From JBCDBH01 sp039184055 (GTDB taxonomy: Bacteria; Acidobacteriota; Thermoanaerobaculia; Multivoradales; J023), in assembly GCA_039184055.1 (NCBI GenBank), contig JBCDBH010000126.1, forward strand, positions 1 through 14,781: a stretch of 14,781 nt of DNA. Reading direction: 5' to 3'. Under the pieces are notes generated by a model. That model saw only the letters and a program-made list of their open reading frames with translations. It ran no database searches and had not been told where the DNA came from. A program made the position numbers and the translations under genes. Below are positions 1-9,400 of this stretch, in pieces. The stretch's first letter is position 1. The number at the start of each line of letters is the position of its first letter.

Positions 1-259
1 ACACCGCGAGCACGCCCTCCAAAGGTTCCTCGAGCTTCGCCTGAAGCTGCAGCGCCTCGAAATAGACCCGTTCCCACCTCGCGATCTCGGCCGTCGCGTG
101 CTCCTTCCCGTCACGCCACCCGGCGTTCAGACGCCTGGTGAGAAAGCCTGAATCGTACGGTTTCAACAGCTCTCGCTCCATCTCGGCAACGACGTAGCCA
201 CCAAGATCTTCACAAAGCTCGTCGAACCGCTCCATCAGCTTTTGATTCCGTCTCGACAT
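1..259 (-). CDS. Partial hypothetical protein, cut by left window edge
   Basis: An open frame on the minus strand starts at the ATG whose complement is 257-259 and stays open for 86 codons to the window edge, so the C-terminus is missing. The protein begins MSRRNQKLMERFDELCEDLG and is charged and mostly helical by composition, rich in Glu, Arg and Leu, with no signal peptide or membrane segment. A purine-rich AAGGTG stretch lies about 7 bases before the ATG and serves as a plausible ribosome binding site. The gene diverges from the vWA/RHS cassette and shares its upstream gap. I do not recognise a family. The unbroken frame, good start context and bacterial codon use support a real gene, but its short visible length limits certainty. 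Confidence 0.6.
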   Translation of the reverse strand, partial: MSRRNQKLMERFDELCEDLGGYVVAEMERELLKPYDSGFLTRRLNAGWRDGKEHATAEIARWERVYFEALQLQAKLEEPLEGVLAV

Positions 260-433
260 CGGCGTCACCTTCTTCAGACGTTCCAGAACGTGTCACCCCC
301 ATCGTGGCACGTCGCCGAGCGGGGGTGGGATAGCCATAGCGGTCGTTGCACCACTACTTTCGAGTACCGAGTCATCAAATGGACTCGCCGCGTAGGCCAC
401 CACGGCGCGGGGCGGGAAGAAGGAGATCGCACG
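260..433. other. Divergent intergenic region
   Basis: This 174-bp gap lies between the minus-strand partial gene and the first gene of the toxin cassette, so promoters for both directions should lie here. I could not identify a convincing sigma-70 -35/-10 pair on either strand. It contains the inverted repeat at 294-327 and, at its right end, the strong AAGGAG ribosome binding site (420-425) of the next gene. Confidence 0.5.
294..327. repeat. GC-rich inverted repeat, possible operator or hairpin
   Basis: CACCCCC at 294-300 pairs perfectly with GGGGGTG at 321-327. The stem can extend by TCG (302-304) with CGA (316-318) across small bulges. There is no following T-run, so it does not look like an intrinsic terminator. 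Its place in a divergent promoter gap makes a regulator-binding site or leader hairpin possible, which is inference only. Confidence 0.4.
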
Positions 434-1135
434 ATGCATATCGACGAGCTGCCGGACGAGGTGACGCGAAGGGTCGAGACGACTCTCGCCGAGCGGCCAT
501 CCAAGGCGGATGCCGATCCGGCAAAGAGCGCCGTTCTGTTCTACCGCCACGAGCATCTCGCGTTCGCCTATGCGTGGGCGGAAGGCGACGAGGCGAATCG
601 CTGGATCTTTCCGGTCGAGCCGCTCGGCCCGACGTTCATGTATTACGTCCTCAAGCGGCTCCAGGACATCGGTCTGGCGGCGCGCCAGATCCTCATCGAT
701 TCGAAGGGACAGGGGGCTCTCTTCTACACCACCACCGAGGATGTCCCGATCACCTCTGATCTGGTGGTCGGGCTGTTGCCCGGCAACACGACGGCGGCTG
801 ATTTCGGCTCGACGGTGAGCACGTTCGCGCCCGGTGCGGTGCTGACGCTGCTCGCCGATTCGGTGGCCGGGTCGACCGACTATGAGAGCACGACCTATGA
901 CGGCACCGACCTGATCGGCCTGCTCGCCAGCTTCATCTGTGGCTTCGCCTCCACCTGTGGCTGCACCCTGGCGAGCGATCAGGCCGTCACCCTGGTCGAT
1001 GACGGCACCGCGACCACCGCCGGCAACATCTGGGGTGGTGACGCCGCGACCGGTAACGCTTCGATCCTCTATCCCGCACCAGGCCAGGGTGAGCAGTCCT
1101 ATCCGTTGGCGATGAGCGCCTGCACTCCGAGTTGA
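434..1135 (+). CDS. Orphan 233-aa protein, first gene of the vWA/RHS cassette
   Basis: I do not recognise a family. The chosen ATG has AAGGAG at 420-425 with an 8-base spacer. The in-frame TTG at 242 would add 64 low-complexity residues read through the intergenic gap, so it was rejected. The first part (about residues 1-110) has a mixed alpha/beta look, with strand-like pieces such as SAVLFYRHEHLAFAYAW (32-48) and a Tyr/Leu-rich helix near 68-85. The second half (about 110-233) is rich in Gly, Ala, Thr and Ser with few charges. It contains the cysteine cluster CGFASTCGC (169-177) and one more Cys at 230, close to the C-terminus. There is no signal peptide or clear membrane helix. The gene lies 38 bp before the first vWA gene on the same strand and is probably co-transcribed with it. 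The change in character halfway suggests two domains. Confidence 0.75.
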   Translation: MHIDELPDEVTRRVETTLAERPSKADADPAKSAVLFYRHEHLAFAYAWAEGDEANRWIFPVEPLGPTFMYYVLKRLQDIGLAARQILIDSKGQGALFYTTTEDVPITSDLVVGLLPGNTTAADFGSTVSTFAPGAVLTLLADSVAGSTDYESTTYDGTDLIGLLASFICGFASTCGCTLASDQAVTLVDDGTATTAGNIWGGDAATGNASILYPAPGQGEQSYPLAMSACTPS

Positions 1136-1173
1136 CCACTCACCACTACGACCCGAGAACCAAGGAGAAGACC

Positions 1174-2487
1174 ATGGCCAACAACGCCAAGATCGTGACC
1201 CTGATCGACAGCTCCGGCAGCATGAAGAGTTCCGGCTATCTGGAGCCCGCCAAGTCGGACGCCGACACCTTCATCAATATGTTCCAACCCAACGACGAGT
1301 TCGCGGTGATCTCGTTCGAGACCACCATCCATCGCACCTACCCGACCAGCGCCACGCTCGCGGTCTACTCGAGCCCGCAGGTGATGGAAGAGGCCTCGGC
1401 CGCGATCCAGGCGATTCGATCGGGCAACACGACCAATATCGGTGACGCGCTGATCGCCGCCAACAATCTGCTCCAACCCAAGCAGGAGCCCCGGGGCACG
1501 GTCTTGCTTTCGGACGGCTACTGGAACGTGGGCCCGGATCCGCTCGACGTTCTCGACAAGGACATCCGGACCTACACCATCGCGCTCGGTAACAACGGTC
1601 AGCTCGACCTGCTCCGGCAGATCGCCAACGAGACGCAAGGTCAGTACTTCTTCTCTCCCGACGAGATCGGGCTGGCGTCGATCTACTTCGACATCCTCGA
1701 GTACGGCCAGGTCGGCCAGATCGTCAACAACGCCTTCAAGACGGTCGACAACGGTGGCTCGCTGCGCGTTCCGGTCAAGCTCTCCGACGGTCTCGACAGC
1801 GCATCGGTCGGGGTCAATTGGGCCGATCCGTCGATCCCCTTCGACCCCACGGGTACCGGCGAGGGCGTGAGCGTGCGCATCCTCGACCCGAATTTCAAGG
1901 TCGCTCACCCGCCGATCACCGACCGTGACTACGGTTTTGTGGTCTACACGCTCGATCAGCCGATCGGTGGCACCTGGCAGTTCGATTGCTTCTACCGTGG
2001 CTCGAACGTCGCCAACATCACGGTCGGCGCGCTCGACCCGGATCTCGTCCTCGCCCTCGAGCTCGACGCACCACGCCACACGCTCGCCGCCGGACATCCC
2101 GTCGCGATACCGGCGCGGGTGACGTTCGAAGGCGAGCCGCTCGAGGACGTCAAGCTCCAGGCGACGGTCGAGGCACCGGCGGTCAGCACCGCCGAAGCGC
2201 TGGCGCGTCATGCCGTCGAGCTCGAAACGATCGAGCTCGACGACGACGTCGCCCCCAACCCGTTCGCCCGGCTCACCGCGCTCCGGCGTCAGAAGCTGCC
2301 CTACGTCGACATCATGCCGCGCTACACCGCGCGCGCCAAGGTCGACCGGCGGTCCGCCACACAGCGTGTGGTCGAGGTCGCGACCGACAAGCCCGGCGAA
2401 TACACCCTCCGCGTCCAGGCTCAGGGTCGTCACCCACGTGGTGGCGAGTTCATGCGCACCAAGCACGTCACTCTCACCGTCCGCTGA
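1174..2487 (+). CDS. von Willebrand factor A domain protein with intact MIDAS
   Basis: The 437-aa protein starts at the ATG preceded by AAGGAG (1162-1167) with a 6-base spacer. Residues 5-180 form a vWA domain with every metal-ion-dependent adhesion site element visible: DSSGS (12-16), the Thr of GNTTNIGD (86/87) and the Asp of LLSDG (114). Such sites bind Mg2+ or Mn2+ and mediate protein-protein contact. After the vWA fold come beta-rich segments: about 190-310 resembles the same part of the next gene, and about 315-437 looks like an Ig/FnIII-type sandwich ending in the strand pattern GEYTLRVQAQG. No signal peptide is present, so it appears cytoplasmic although the domain layout (vWA plus beta sandwiches) recalls extracellular adhesive proteins. 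It is the second gene of the cassette, 15 bp before a paralogue. No MoxR-type ATPase or TerY-type kinase/phosphatase partner is in the window. The family call is firm and the role is unknown. Confidence 0.9.
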   Translation: MANNAKIVTLIDSSGSMKSSGYLEPAKSDADTFINMFQPNDEFAVISFETTIHRTYPTSATLAVYSSPQVMEEASAAIQAIRSGNTTNIGDALIAANNLLQPKQEPRGTVLLSDGYWNVGPDPLDVLDKDIRTYTIALGNNGQLDLLRQIANETQGQYFFSPDEIGLASIYFDILEYGQVGQIVNNAFKTVDNGGSLRVPVKLSDGLDSASVGVNWADPSIPFDPTGTGEGVSVRILDPNFKVAHPPITDRDYGFVVYTLDQPIGGTWQFDCFYRGSNVANITVGALDPDLVLALELDAPRHTLAAGHPVAIPARVTFEGEPLEDVKLQATVEAPAVSTAEALARHAVELETIELDDDVAPNPFARLTALRRQKLPYVDIMPRYTARAKVDRRSATQRVVEVATDKPGEYTLRVQAQGRHPRGGEFMRTKHVTLTVR

Positions 2488-2502
2488 ACCAGGAGAAACA
2501 AC

Positions 2503-3384
2503 ATGAGCACTCCAGACAATCACAAGCTCGTCATCCTGATCGACGTCACCGAGCAGATGCACCTGACCACGGCCAAGCCGGCCTTGCTCGGATTCCTCAA
2601 CGTCTTCCAGCTCGGCCAGCGGTTCGCGGTGGTGAGCTATGCCGCCCTCACCCACAGCACGTTCCCGCTCTCCGGTCTCGAGATCTACGACTCACGCGAG
2701 GTGATCGACGACGCCTGCTTCGCCGTCGAGGGGCTCGCCGAACGTGGCGAGGATAGCGACATGTCGGCCGCCATCCTCGCCGGCAAGAGCCTGCTCCGAC
2801 GCCTCGGCGACCCGCGCGCCATGGTGATGATCGCCGGCAGCCCGTGGACCGTGGGTGTCGATCCGTTACGGGTGCTGCCCGACGACTATCCGATTCACAC
2901 GGTCGGCTACCACAACCAGGGACAGGTCCAGACCCTGCAGCAGATCGCCGCTCAGACCGGCGGTACCTTCCACCTCGCTGACGACGCGTCGGCGCTCTTC
3001 GTCGACCTGATCAACCTCATCGAAACCCTCGGGATCGCGCAGATTCTCGGTCAGGGCACGCGCACGCTCGGCAACGACAAGGCGTTCGGCGTCACCGGTC
3101 GCTTCGCTGACGGCATCGATGCCGGCACCGTGACGGTGTACTGGGAAGACCCGCGTGTCAGCTACGCCGACGGCAACAGCGCCAGCCGGATGCGCACGGT
3201 CAGCGTCGTCCTCACCGAGCCCGGTGGCGAGGTCTGGCACGGCGAGCCGGTCTACATCGGCCCGGGCTTCGTGACCTTCTCGATCCCCGATCCGACCCCC
3301 GGCACCTGGGTGGTCGACACCACGTACCACGGGCGTGGTGAGGTGACCGTGTTCACCACCGTGCTGCAGCCCCAGCAAAGCTGA
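2503..3384 (+). CDS. Degenerate vWA paralogue lacking the MIDAS metal site
   Basis: The 293-aa protein has AGGAG at 2491-2495, 7 bases before the ATG. It aligns by eye along its length with the first two thirds of the preceding protein: LVILIDVTEQM matches IVTLIDSSGSM, and the tail GTWVVDTTYHGRGEVTV matches GTWQFDCFYRGSNVANITV. The metal site is gone. DxSxS is DVTEQ (14-18), the MIDAS Thr region reads GEDSDMSAA, and the LLSDG Asp is replaced in MIAGSPW (109-115). The C-terminal Ig-like sandwich of the longer protein is absent. No signal peptide is seen. Tandem order and similarity point to duplication followed by divergence. Loss of metal binding while the fold is kept suggests a structural partner or regulator, perhaps a heterodimer with the intact vWA protein. 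That is inference. Confidence 0.85.
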   Translation: MSTPDNHKLVILIDVTEQMHLTTAKPALLGFLNVFQLGQRFAVVSYAALTHSTFPLSGLEIYDSREVIDDACFAVEGLAERGEDSDMSAAILAGKSLLRRLGDPRAMVMIAGSPWTVGVDPLRVLPDDYPIHTVGYHNQGQVQTLQQIAAQTGGTFHLADDASALFVDLINLIETLGIAQILGQGTRTLGNDKAFGVTGRFADGIDAGTVTVYWEDPRVSYADGNSASRMRTVSVVLTEPGGEVWHGEPVYIGPGFVTFSIPDPTPGTWVVDTTYHGRGEVTVFTTVLQPQQS

Positions 3385-3464
3385 GACCACTCCACCACGA
3401 CACGACGACACCAAAACACGACGACACCACGCCACGACGATTGTCATCAACGAGGAGAGCTCCG
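3385..3464 (+). other. A/C-rich, T-free leader before the RHS gene
   Basis: This 80-bp gap is the longest inside the cassette. Positions 3392-3440 contain no T on the plus strand and are almost wholly A, C and isolated G, so the RNA would lack U and should fold poorly. It ends with AGGAG (3453-3457), 7 bases before the RHS start codon. No terminator is visible, so read-through from the vWA genes is expected. Confidence 0.55.
3400..3429 (+). repeat. Two perfect 14-bp direct repeats, 16-bp period
   Basis: ACACGACGACACCA occurs at 3400-3413 and again at 3416-3429, separated by AA. Looser CACGACGA copies flank both sides. It sits about 35 bases before the RHS start codon and could be a protein-binding site or a product of simple-sequence slippage. 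Confidence 0.6.
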
Positions 3465-6400
3465 ATGCGCCGAGCAACACACCACCCGTCTCATACCCGT
3501 CGTCGCTTCGCGCGGACGGTGGGTGTCGTGCCCATCATCTTGTTCGTCGGAGCTCTCGTTTCGCTGCTGCTCGCCAGGCCGAGCCATGCCGCGACGCCAC
3601 CCGGTCTGGTGCCCGCCGACACCGCGATCGGCACGCTCGAAGGCACCTTCAGTGTCGATGGCAATGGCGCCGCCACCTACCAAATCGCTCTCGAGGTCCC
3701 GCCGGGTACCAACGGTGTCGCACCGAAGCTCGGCCTGACCTACAGCAGCCATCGCGACAACGGCATGCTCGGAATGGGCTGGGCGCTCAACGGCGTGAGC
3801 AACATCTCGCGCTGCAACGCCACCGACGCGGTGAATGGCTTCACCGCCGCGGTGAGCTTCAGCGATCTCGACCGCTTCTGTCTCGACGGCCAGCCGCTGC
3901 TCGCCGTCGACGGTGACTACGGCCGTGACGGCACCGAGTACCGCACCCGCCGCGACAACTGGACCCGCATCGTGTCGCACGGCACCTGTGGCGTCGGCCC
4001 GTGCTGGTTCAGCGCTCAGAACAAGGACGGTGCGACGCTGAGCTTCGGCGAAACCACCGGCGCCACCGGCTCACGGGTGCTCGCCACCGGTCGTAGCGAC
4101 GGCGCCGTGCGGGTGTGGAGCCTCGATCGCTACACCGATCTCAACGGCAATTACACCGAGATCAGCTACGACAACGACACCACGTTCGGCACCTACAAGC
4201 CGAGCGCCATCGCCTACACCGGCAACGAGCGTACCGGTCTCCAGCCACAGCGCTCGGTGCGTTTCGTCTACCAGCGACGCAGCGACCGCATCAGCGGCTA
4301 TGTGGGCGGTAGCGGCTACCAGACCCTCGACCGGCTGACCCGGATCGAGACCCGGGTCGGTGAACAGCTCGTCAAGAGCTACAGCCTCGACTACGACTAC
4401 GGCGCCAACACCGGTCGCAGCCGGCTGCGTTCGATCCGCGACTGCACCACCGAGACGCCGACGGATGCCACCTGCCTCCCGCCGACACGATTCGACATGT
4501 CCGACCCGGCACGTGGATTCAGCAACGGCCCGGGCCGTGGCACCGGTGTCGCGGTGAGCCAAACGATCGGCATATTGCCCATGGACGCCAATGGTGACGC
4601 CCGCACCGACGTCGTCCAAGCGTGGAGCGACAGCGGCACGCTTCACCTCGAGACCTTCTTGTCGAACGGCACCAGCCTGGGCAGCGGTAGCGATCAGAAC
4701 ATCGGCGTCGAGGTCGGTGGGTTCGGGGTGATCGGCATGGACGTCGACGGCAATGGGCTCGGCGATGTCGTCATGCCGGTCGAACGAAGCGGGACCCTCG
4801 ACCTGCGCGCCATCTTGTCCGACGGCGACGGCAGCTTCGGATCCGACGTCAACACCCGCACCGGCGAGCCGGTCGACCATCTCGCCTTCGTCCCCGCCGA
4901 CGTCGACGCCGATGGTCGCCAGGATCTGGTGCAGGTCTATGCGTCGAGCGGCACCGTCGCGTTTCGGGTCTACCCGGCGACCGGTGGCGGTAGCTTCGGC
5001 GGCGCCCAGCCGAGCGGCAGCGCACAGTCGACCGAGAACCACGGCTTCTTGCCCATCGATTTCAATGGCGACGGTCGAATCGACATCGTGCAGCCACGCT
5101 CGGATAGTAGCGACAACCTGGTCTTCGTGCTCTATCGCTCGAACGGCCGCGCCTTCGATGGCGGCACCGTGGTGCAGACCGGGCGAGCACCGTCCGAGCT
5201 GACGGTGACGGCGGGTGACGTCAACGGCGACGGCAAGACCGATCTGGTGCTTCTCGACCTGTCATCGACCGACGCCGAGGCGACCCCGTTCTTCTCCACC
5301 GGTACGACCTTCCGCAACGGCAGCTCGACGACGCTCGGTAAAACCGACGGCAACGTCGCGATCTTGAGCGCCCAGCTCGATAGCGACGCGCGAAGCGATC
5401 TGATGCAAGTGATCGAGAGCGGTAGTCGGCTGCAGCTGCTGCCGTTTTACGGCACGGGGGATCGCTTCACGGCCGGTACGCCGTTCGAAAGCTCGCTGCC
5501 GGTCGAGACGATCGGTCTCCAGATGCTCGATCTCGACGGCGACAACCGCCAAGACCTGCTCGATCCACGCGCGGTCAGCGGCGCGGTCGAACTGTCGCTG
5601 GTACTCAGCAACAGCGGACAGCCCGACCTGCTCACCCGAGCCACCAACGGTCTCGACGGTGAGGTCCGGGTGACCCACCGGCCGATGAGCGACAGTGCGG
5701 TCTACGAGCGTGGCCGTAGCGCGGTGTACCCGATCCGTGAGGTCACCTCGCCGATGCCGGTGGTGTCGAGCTACGTCAACACCGACGGTCGTGGCAGCGA
5801 GTACCGTTTCGACTACTTCTACCGTCAAGGACGAGCGGGAGCGGGCGGGATCGGCTGGCTCGGATTCGCGACCATCCGTCTCACCCAGCCGACTGACGGT
5901 CGCTTCTCCGAGGTGACCTACGAGCAGACCTGGCCGGCCAATGGCCTGGTGATCAAGAACGCCTTTTACAACCACAACCAGGTGATCCTCGGTAGCACCG
6001 AGATGGGCTTCGACGACGTCGCGCCCAGCGCGCTCCAAGCCCTCGGCATCCACCAATTCGTTCCGGTCAGCGAGCGCTACGCGTCGTTCGACGAGCGCTC
6101 CGGTGGTGCGCGTCTCTACACCCTGGAAACACAATACGCCTACGACGACCACGGCAGCGTGGCGCTGATCGCCTACCTCGGGCAGCCCGGGCGCAACGAC
6201 GACGACCGTTTCACCTGTATGCGCTACGCGCACGACCCCACGAGTTGGCAGCTCGGTTACCTGAGCGAGCAAAAGGTGACCCGCACCCGCGCGGCCTGCG
6301 ACACCTTCCTCGCCACCCAATCACCGACCTGGAACCCAGCGACCGACGTGCGCTGGGAGCGCTGGGCGTACGACGCGCGTAAGAACCTGACCGACAAATC

Positions 6401-9400
6401 GATCTGGGACGACTCCCACGACAGCTGGTTGAGCACCGGCGCCACCGTCGACGACTACGGCAACATGCTGTCCCGCATCGACCCGGCGGGGAACGCCACG
6501 ACCTTCACCTACGACGACACCTACCACACCTTCGTACGCACCATGTCGTCGCCACCCACTGCGAGCGGTCTGGTGCTCGTCGACACCTATACCCACGAGC
6601 CGTACTTCGGCAGCGAGATCGAGCACACGGACCCCAACGACAATATCTGGCGCTGGCAAATCGACACCCTGGGACGTGAGGTCACCACTCAATCACCGGC
6701 GCCGTCGGGCACGACCGTCACCGTGGCGCTCACCGAGTGGGGGCAAGACAGCAACGGCTACTACACCCGTCAACGCAGTCGACCGTCGTGGACGAGCGCC
6801 GACGACCCGGCGAACTGGCACTGGCAGAAGAGCTATCTCGACGGCATGTTCCGCGAGTACCGCACCGAGACGCGCGGCGAGACCGACGCCACCGACGTGG
6901 TGAATAGCGTGCGCTTCAACGCCAACGGCGAAATCGAGGGCGAGTCGATCCCCTACTTCGCCAGCCAACAGCCCTCGTGGGTCGAGACGCGGTACGACGT
7001 CTACAACCGGCCGGTGACCACCACCCAGCCCGACGGCACGATCCAGAAGCTCGACTACCAGCTCGGTACGCTCAAGGTCTACCAGACCGACGCCTGGGAC
7101 ACCCCCGACGCGCGTACCGATATTCGCCAGTACAACGCCTTCGGTCGTGAGATCGGCCGCACCATGTCGAACGGCGAGGTCTACTACTACCGTTACTCGC
7201 TGACCGGTGAGCTGGTCGAGATCCGCACCTTGCCGACCCGCCGCACGGTGCTCTTCGCGTACGACTCGGTCGGTCGGCTACGCAGTCATACCACCACCGA
7301 CAGCGGCACCACGCACTACCACTTCGACGACAGAGGACGGATGACCGGTGAGATCGACGCCGACGGTAACGAGCTCACCTATACCTACGACAACCTCGGC
7401 CGCATTCTCACCGCCGTCGGCAACGCCGCGAGCGGTAGCGATCTCACCTACACCTATACCTACGACGGCGACACCCTCAACGGAAAGGGCGAGCTGACCA
7501 AGGTGGTGATGAGCGACAGCCTGGTGGGCGACGTCACCTTCCACCTCGGCTACGACGCCGCGGGTCAGACGGAAACGGTACGGCTCGAGGCCGCGGGCGC
7601 GACCTACAGCTACGGCATGACCTACAACCCGCTCGGTCAGCTCGAGGAGCAGATCTACCCGAACGGCGCCGTGCTGCGGGTCGCCTACGGCAAGGACAGC
7701 CAGGCGGATACCTTCGACCTGGCGCTCGACGGTCGTACCTTCGAGACCTATGTGCGCTACGCCGACTACGATCCCTACGGTGTCCCGACCACCCAGACGT
7801 TCAAGAACGGTGTCGAGACGGTACACACCTACTACCCGCCAGACGTCGAAACCGGCAAGCTGGAGCGCATCACCTCGCGCTCGACGACCACCGACACCAC
7901 GCTCTACGACGCCCGAATCAGCTGGAATCGGCTGAGCTTCGTCACCGAGGTCGAGGATCTGCTCCGCCCGTCGTACACCGAAGCGTACGGCTACGACCCG
8001 GCCAAGATGGGCTTCCTCACCGACGCCACGGGCGTGTTCGGTGAGGAGTCTTATGGCTACGACCAGGTCGGCAACCGCACCGAGCACAACGGTGTCGCCT
8101 ACACCTACCCCGAGCCGAACGATCTCTTCACCGCCTTCGGCCCCGGCACCTCGGCAAGCTGGAACGACAACGGCACGCTACGCACCTTCGACGACGGTAG
8201 TGGCGCCCTGACCTTCGGCTACGACGCCTGGGGCCGGATCGCCGACGCCACGCGTCAAGGGACCGACGGCGCCGGTCACGCGCTCTACGACTTCACCGGC
8301 AACCGCTTGCTCCACCAGCCCATCGGCACCACGACCCGCTATTGGGCCGTCGCCTCGGACTACCACGTCGCCGAGTACGAAGACGGTAGGCGGGTCGCCA
8401 CCACCTACATCGACGGTCTGTTCGGTCGTGCGGTGGCGATCACCAACGAGCTCGCCGACGACTCGGTGGCCCTCGCTCACCACAACCACGAGATGGCCGC
8501 CAGGCTCTACGCCTACGCACCGCTACGCTCGCTCGGTCACCAGGTTGCCGCGCTGCTCAGCACCCCGGCGCTCCACCACTGGATCACCCGTGGCGGCCCG
8601 CAGCTCGTCGTCGCCTTGCTGCTGCTCTTCGTCGGCTGGTGGGCCGTCGGTCGACGACGCCCGACACATCGAGTGCCGTGGCGAGTCGGCAGCCTACGCC
8701 GGCACCCGGTCTTCGCTCGCATGGTGCCGGTGGTGCTCGCCGTCTTCTTTCTCTACAGCGTACCGGCCGCCGCCGAGCTCCAACCCGGTGCCAACGGCGC
8801 CGGCAACCCGACCCCGGGTATCGCCTACTTCGTCCAGGACATGGTCGGCAGTACCGTCTCGGTCACCGACGCGACCGGTAGCGAGACCGCCAACCTCGAA
8901 TACCTGCCCTACGGTGCCGTCGATATCGGCAACAGCCAGGGAACCGACAACTTCCGTCCCAAGTTCAGCGGCAAAGAGATCGACTACGACACGGGGCTCT
9001 ACGACTTCGACCGCCGCTACTACCAGGCCGACGTCGGTCGCTTCGTCACCCCCGACCCGATGTACCAATACATCAACCCTTACGTGCTCGGCAGCGACAA
9101 CCCGGTCAGCATGGTCGATCCGACCGGTGAGTTCGCCTTCTTGATCGCCGCCATCGTCGTCGGCGCGGTGATCGGCGCCTATATGGGGGCGGCGGCGGTC
9201 AATCACGACTACAACCCGGCTCATTGGGACTGGAAGAGTGGCAAGACCTACGCCGGTCTCTTGGGTGGCGCGGTGATCGGTGGCATTGGCGGTGCCATCG
9301 TCGAGGTCGCGGCGACCGCCGGTGTCGCCGCCGGGATCGCCGGCGCCGTGCTCGTGGGCGCGGGGGAGAACGCCGCCTACACCGCCATGGGCGGTGGCAG

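Noticed and set aside
341..375. TTGCAC followed by TACCGA as a promoter for the cassette
   Set aside because: Both boxes match the sigma-70 consensus poorly and the spacing does not fit 17 bases.
242..433. In-frame N-terminal extension of the orphan gene from TTG at 242
   Set aside because: It would read through the divergent gap with unlikely composition and lacks a ribosome site; the ATG at 434 has AAGGAG at the right distance.
1099..2655. Long minus-strand open frame opposite the first vWA gene
   Set aside because: It is an antisense shadow of a high-GC coding frame. It is rich in Asp, Arg, Val and Gly with no recognisable motif, while the plus strand shows a clear vWA domain.
1174..3384. 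MoxR-vWA or TerY-type phosphorylation module
   Set aside because: No AAA ATPase, kinase or phosphatase is present in the window.
4581..5555. Periodic signal of about 156-159 bp considered as a tandem DNA repeat or CRISPR-like array
   Set aside because: Only the encoded calcium loops recur; the DNA between them is not repeated exactly, so this is a protein repeat.
5262..6320. Long minus-strand open frames inside the RHS gene, also at 4071-5042, 7278-8087 and 8694-9701
   Set aside because: All lie opposite well-supported RHS coding sequence and show the low-complexity composition of reversed high-GC codons.
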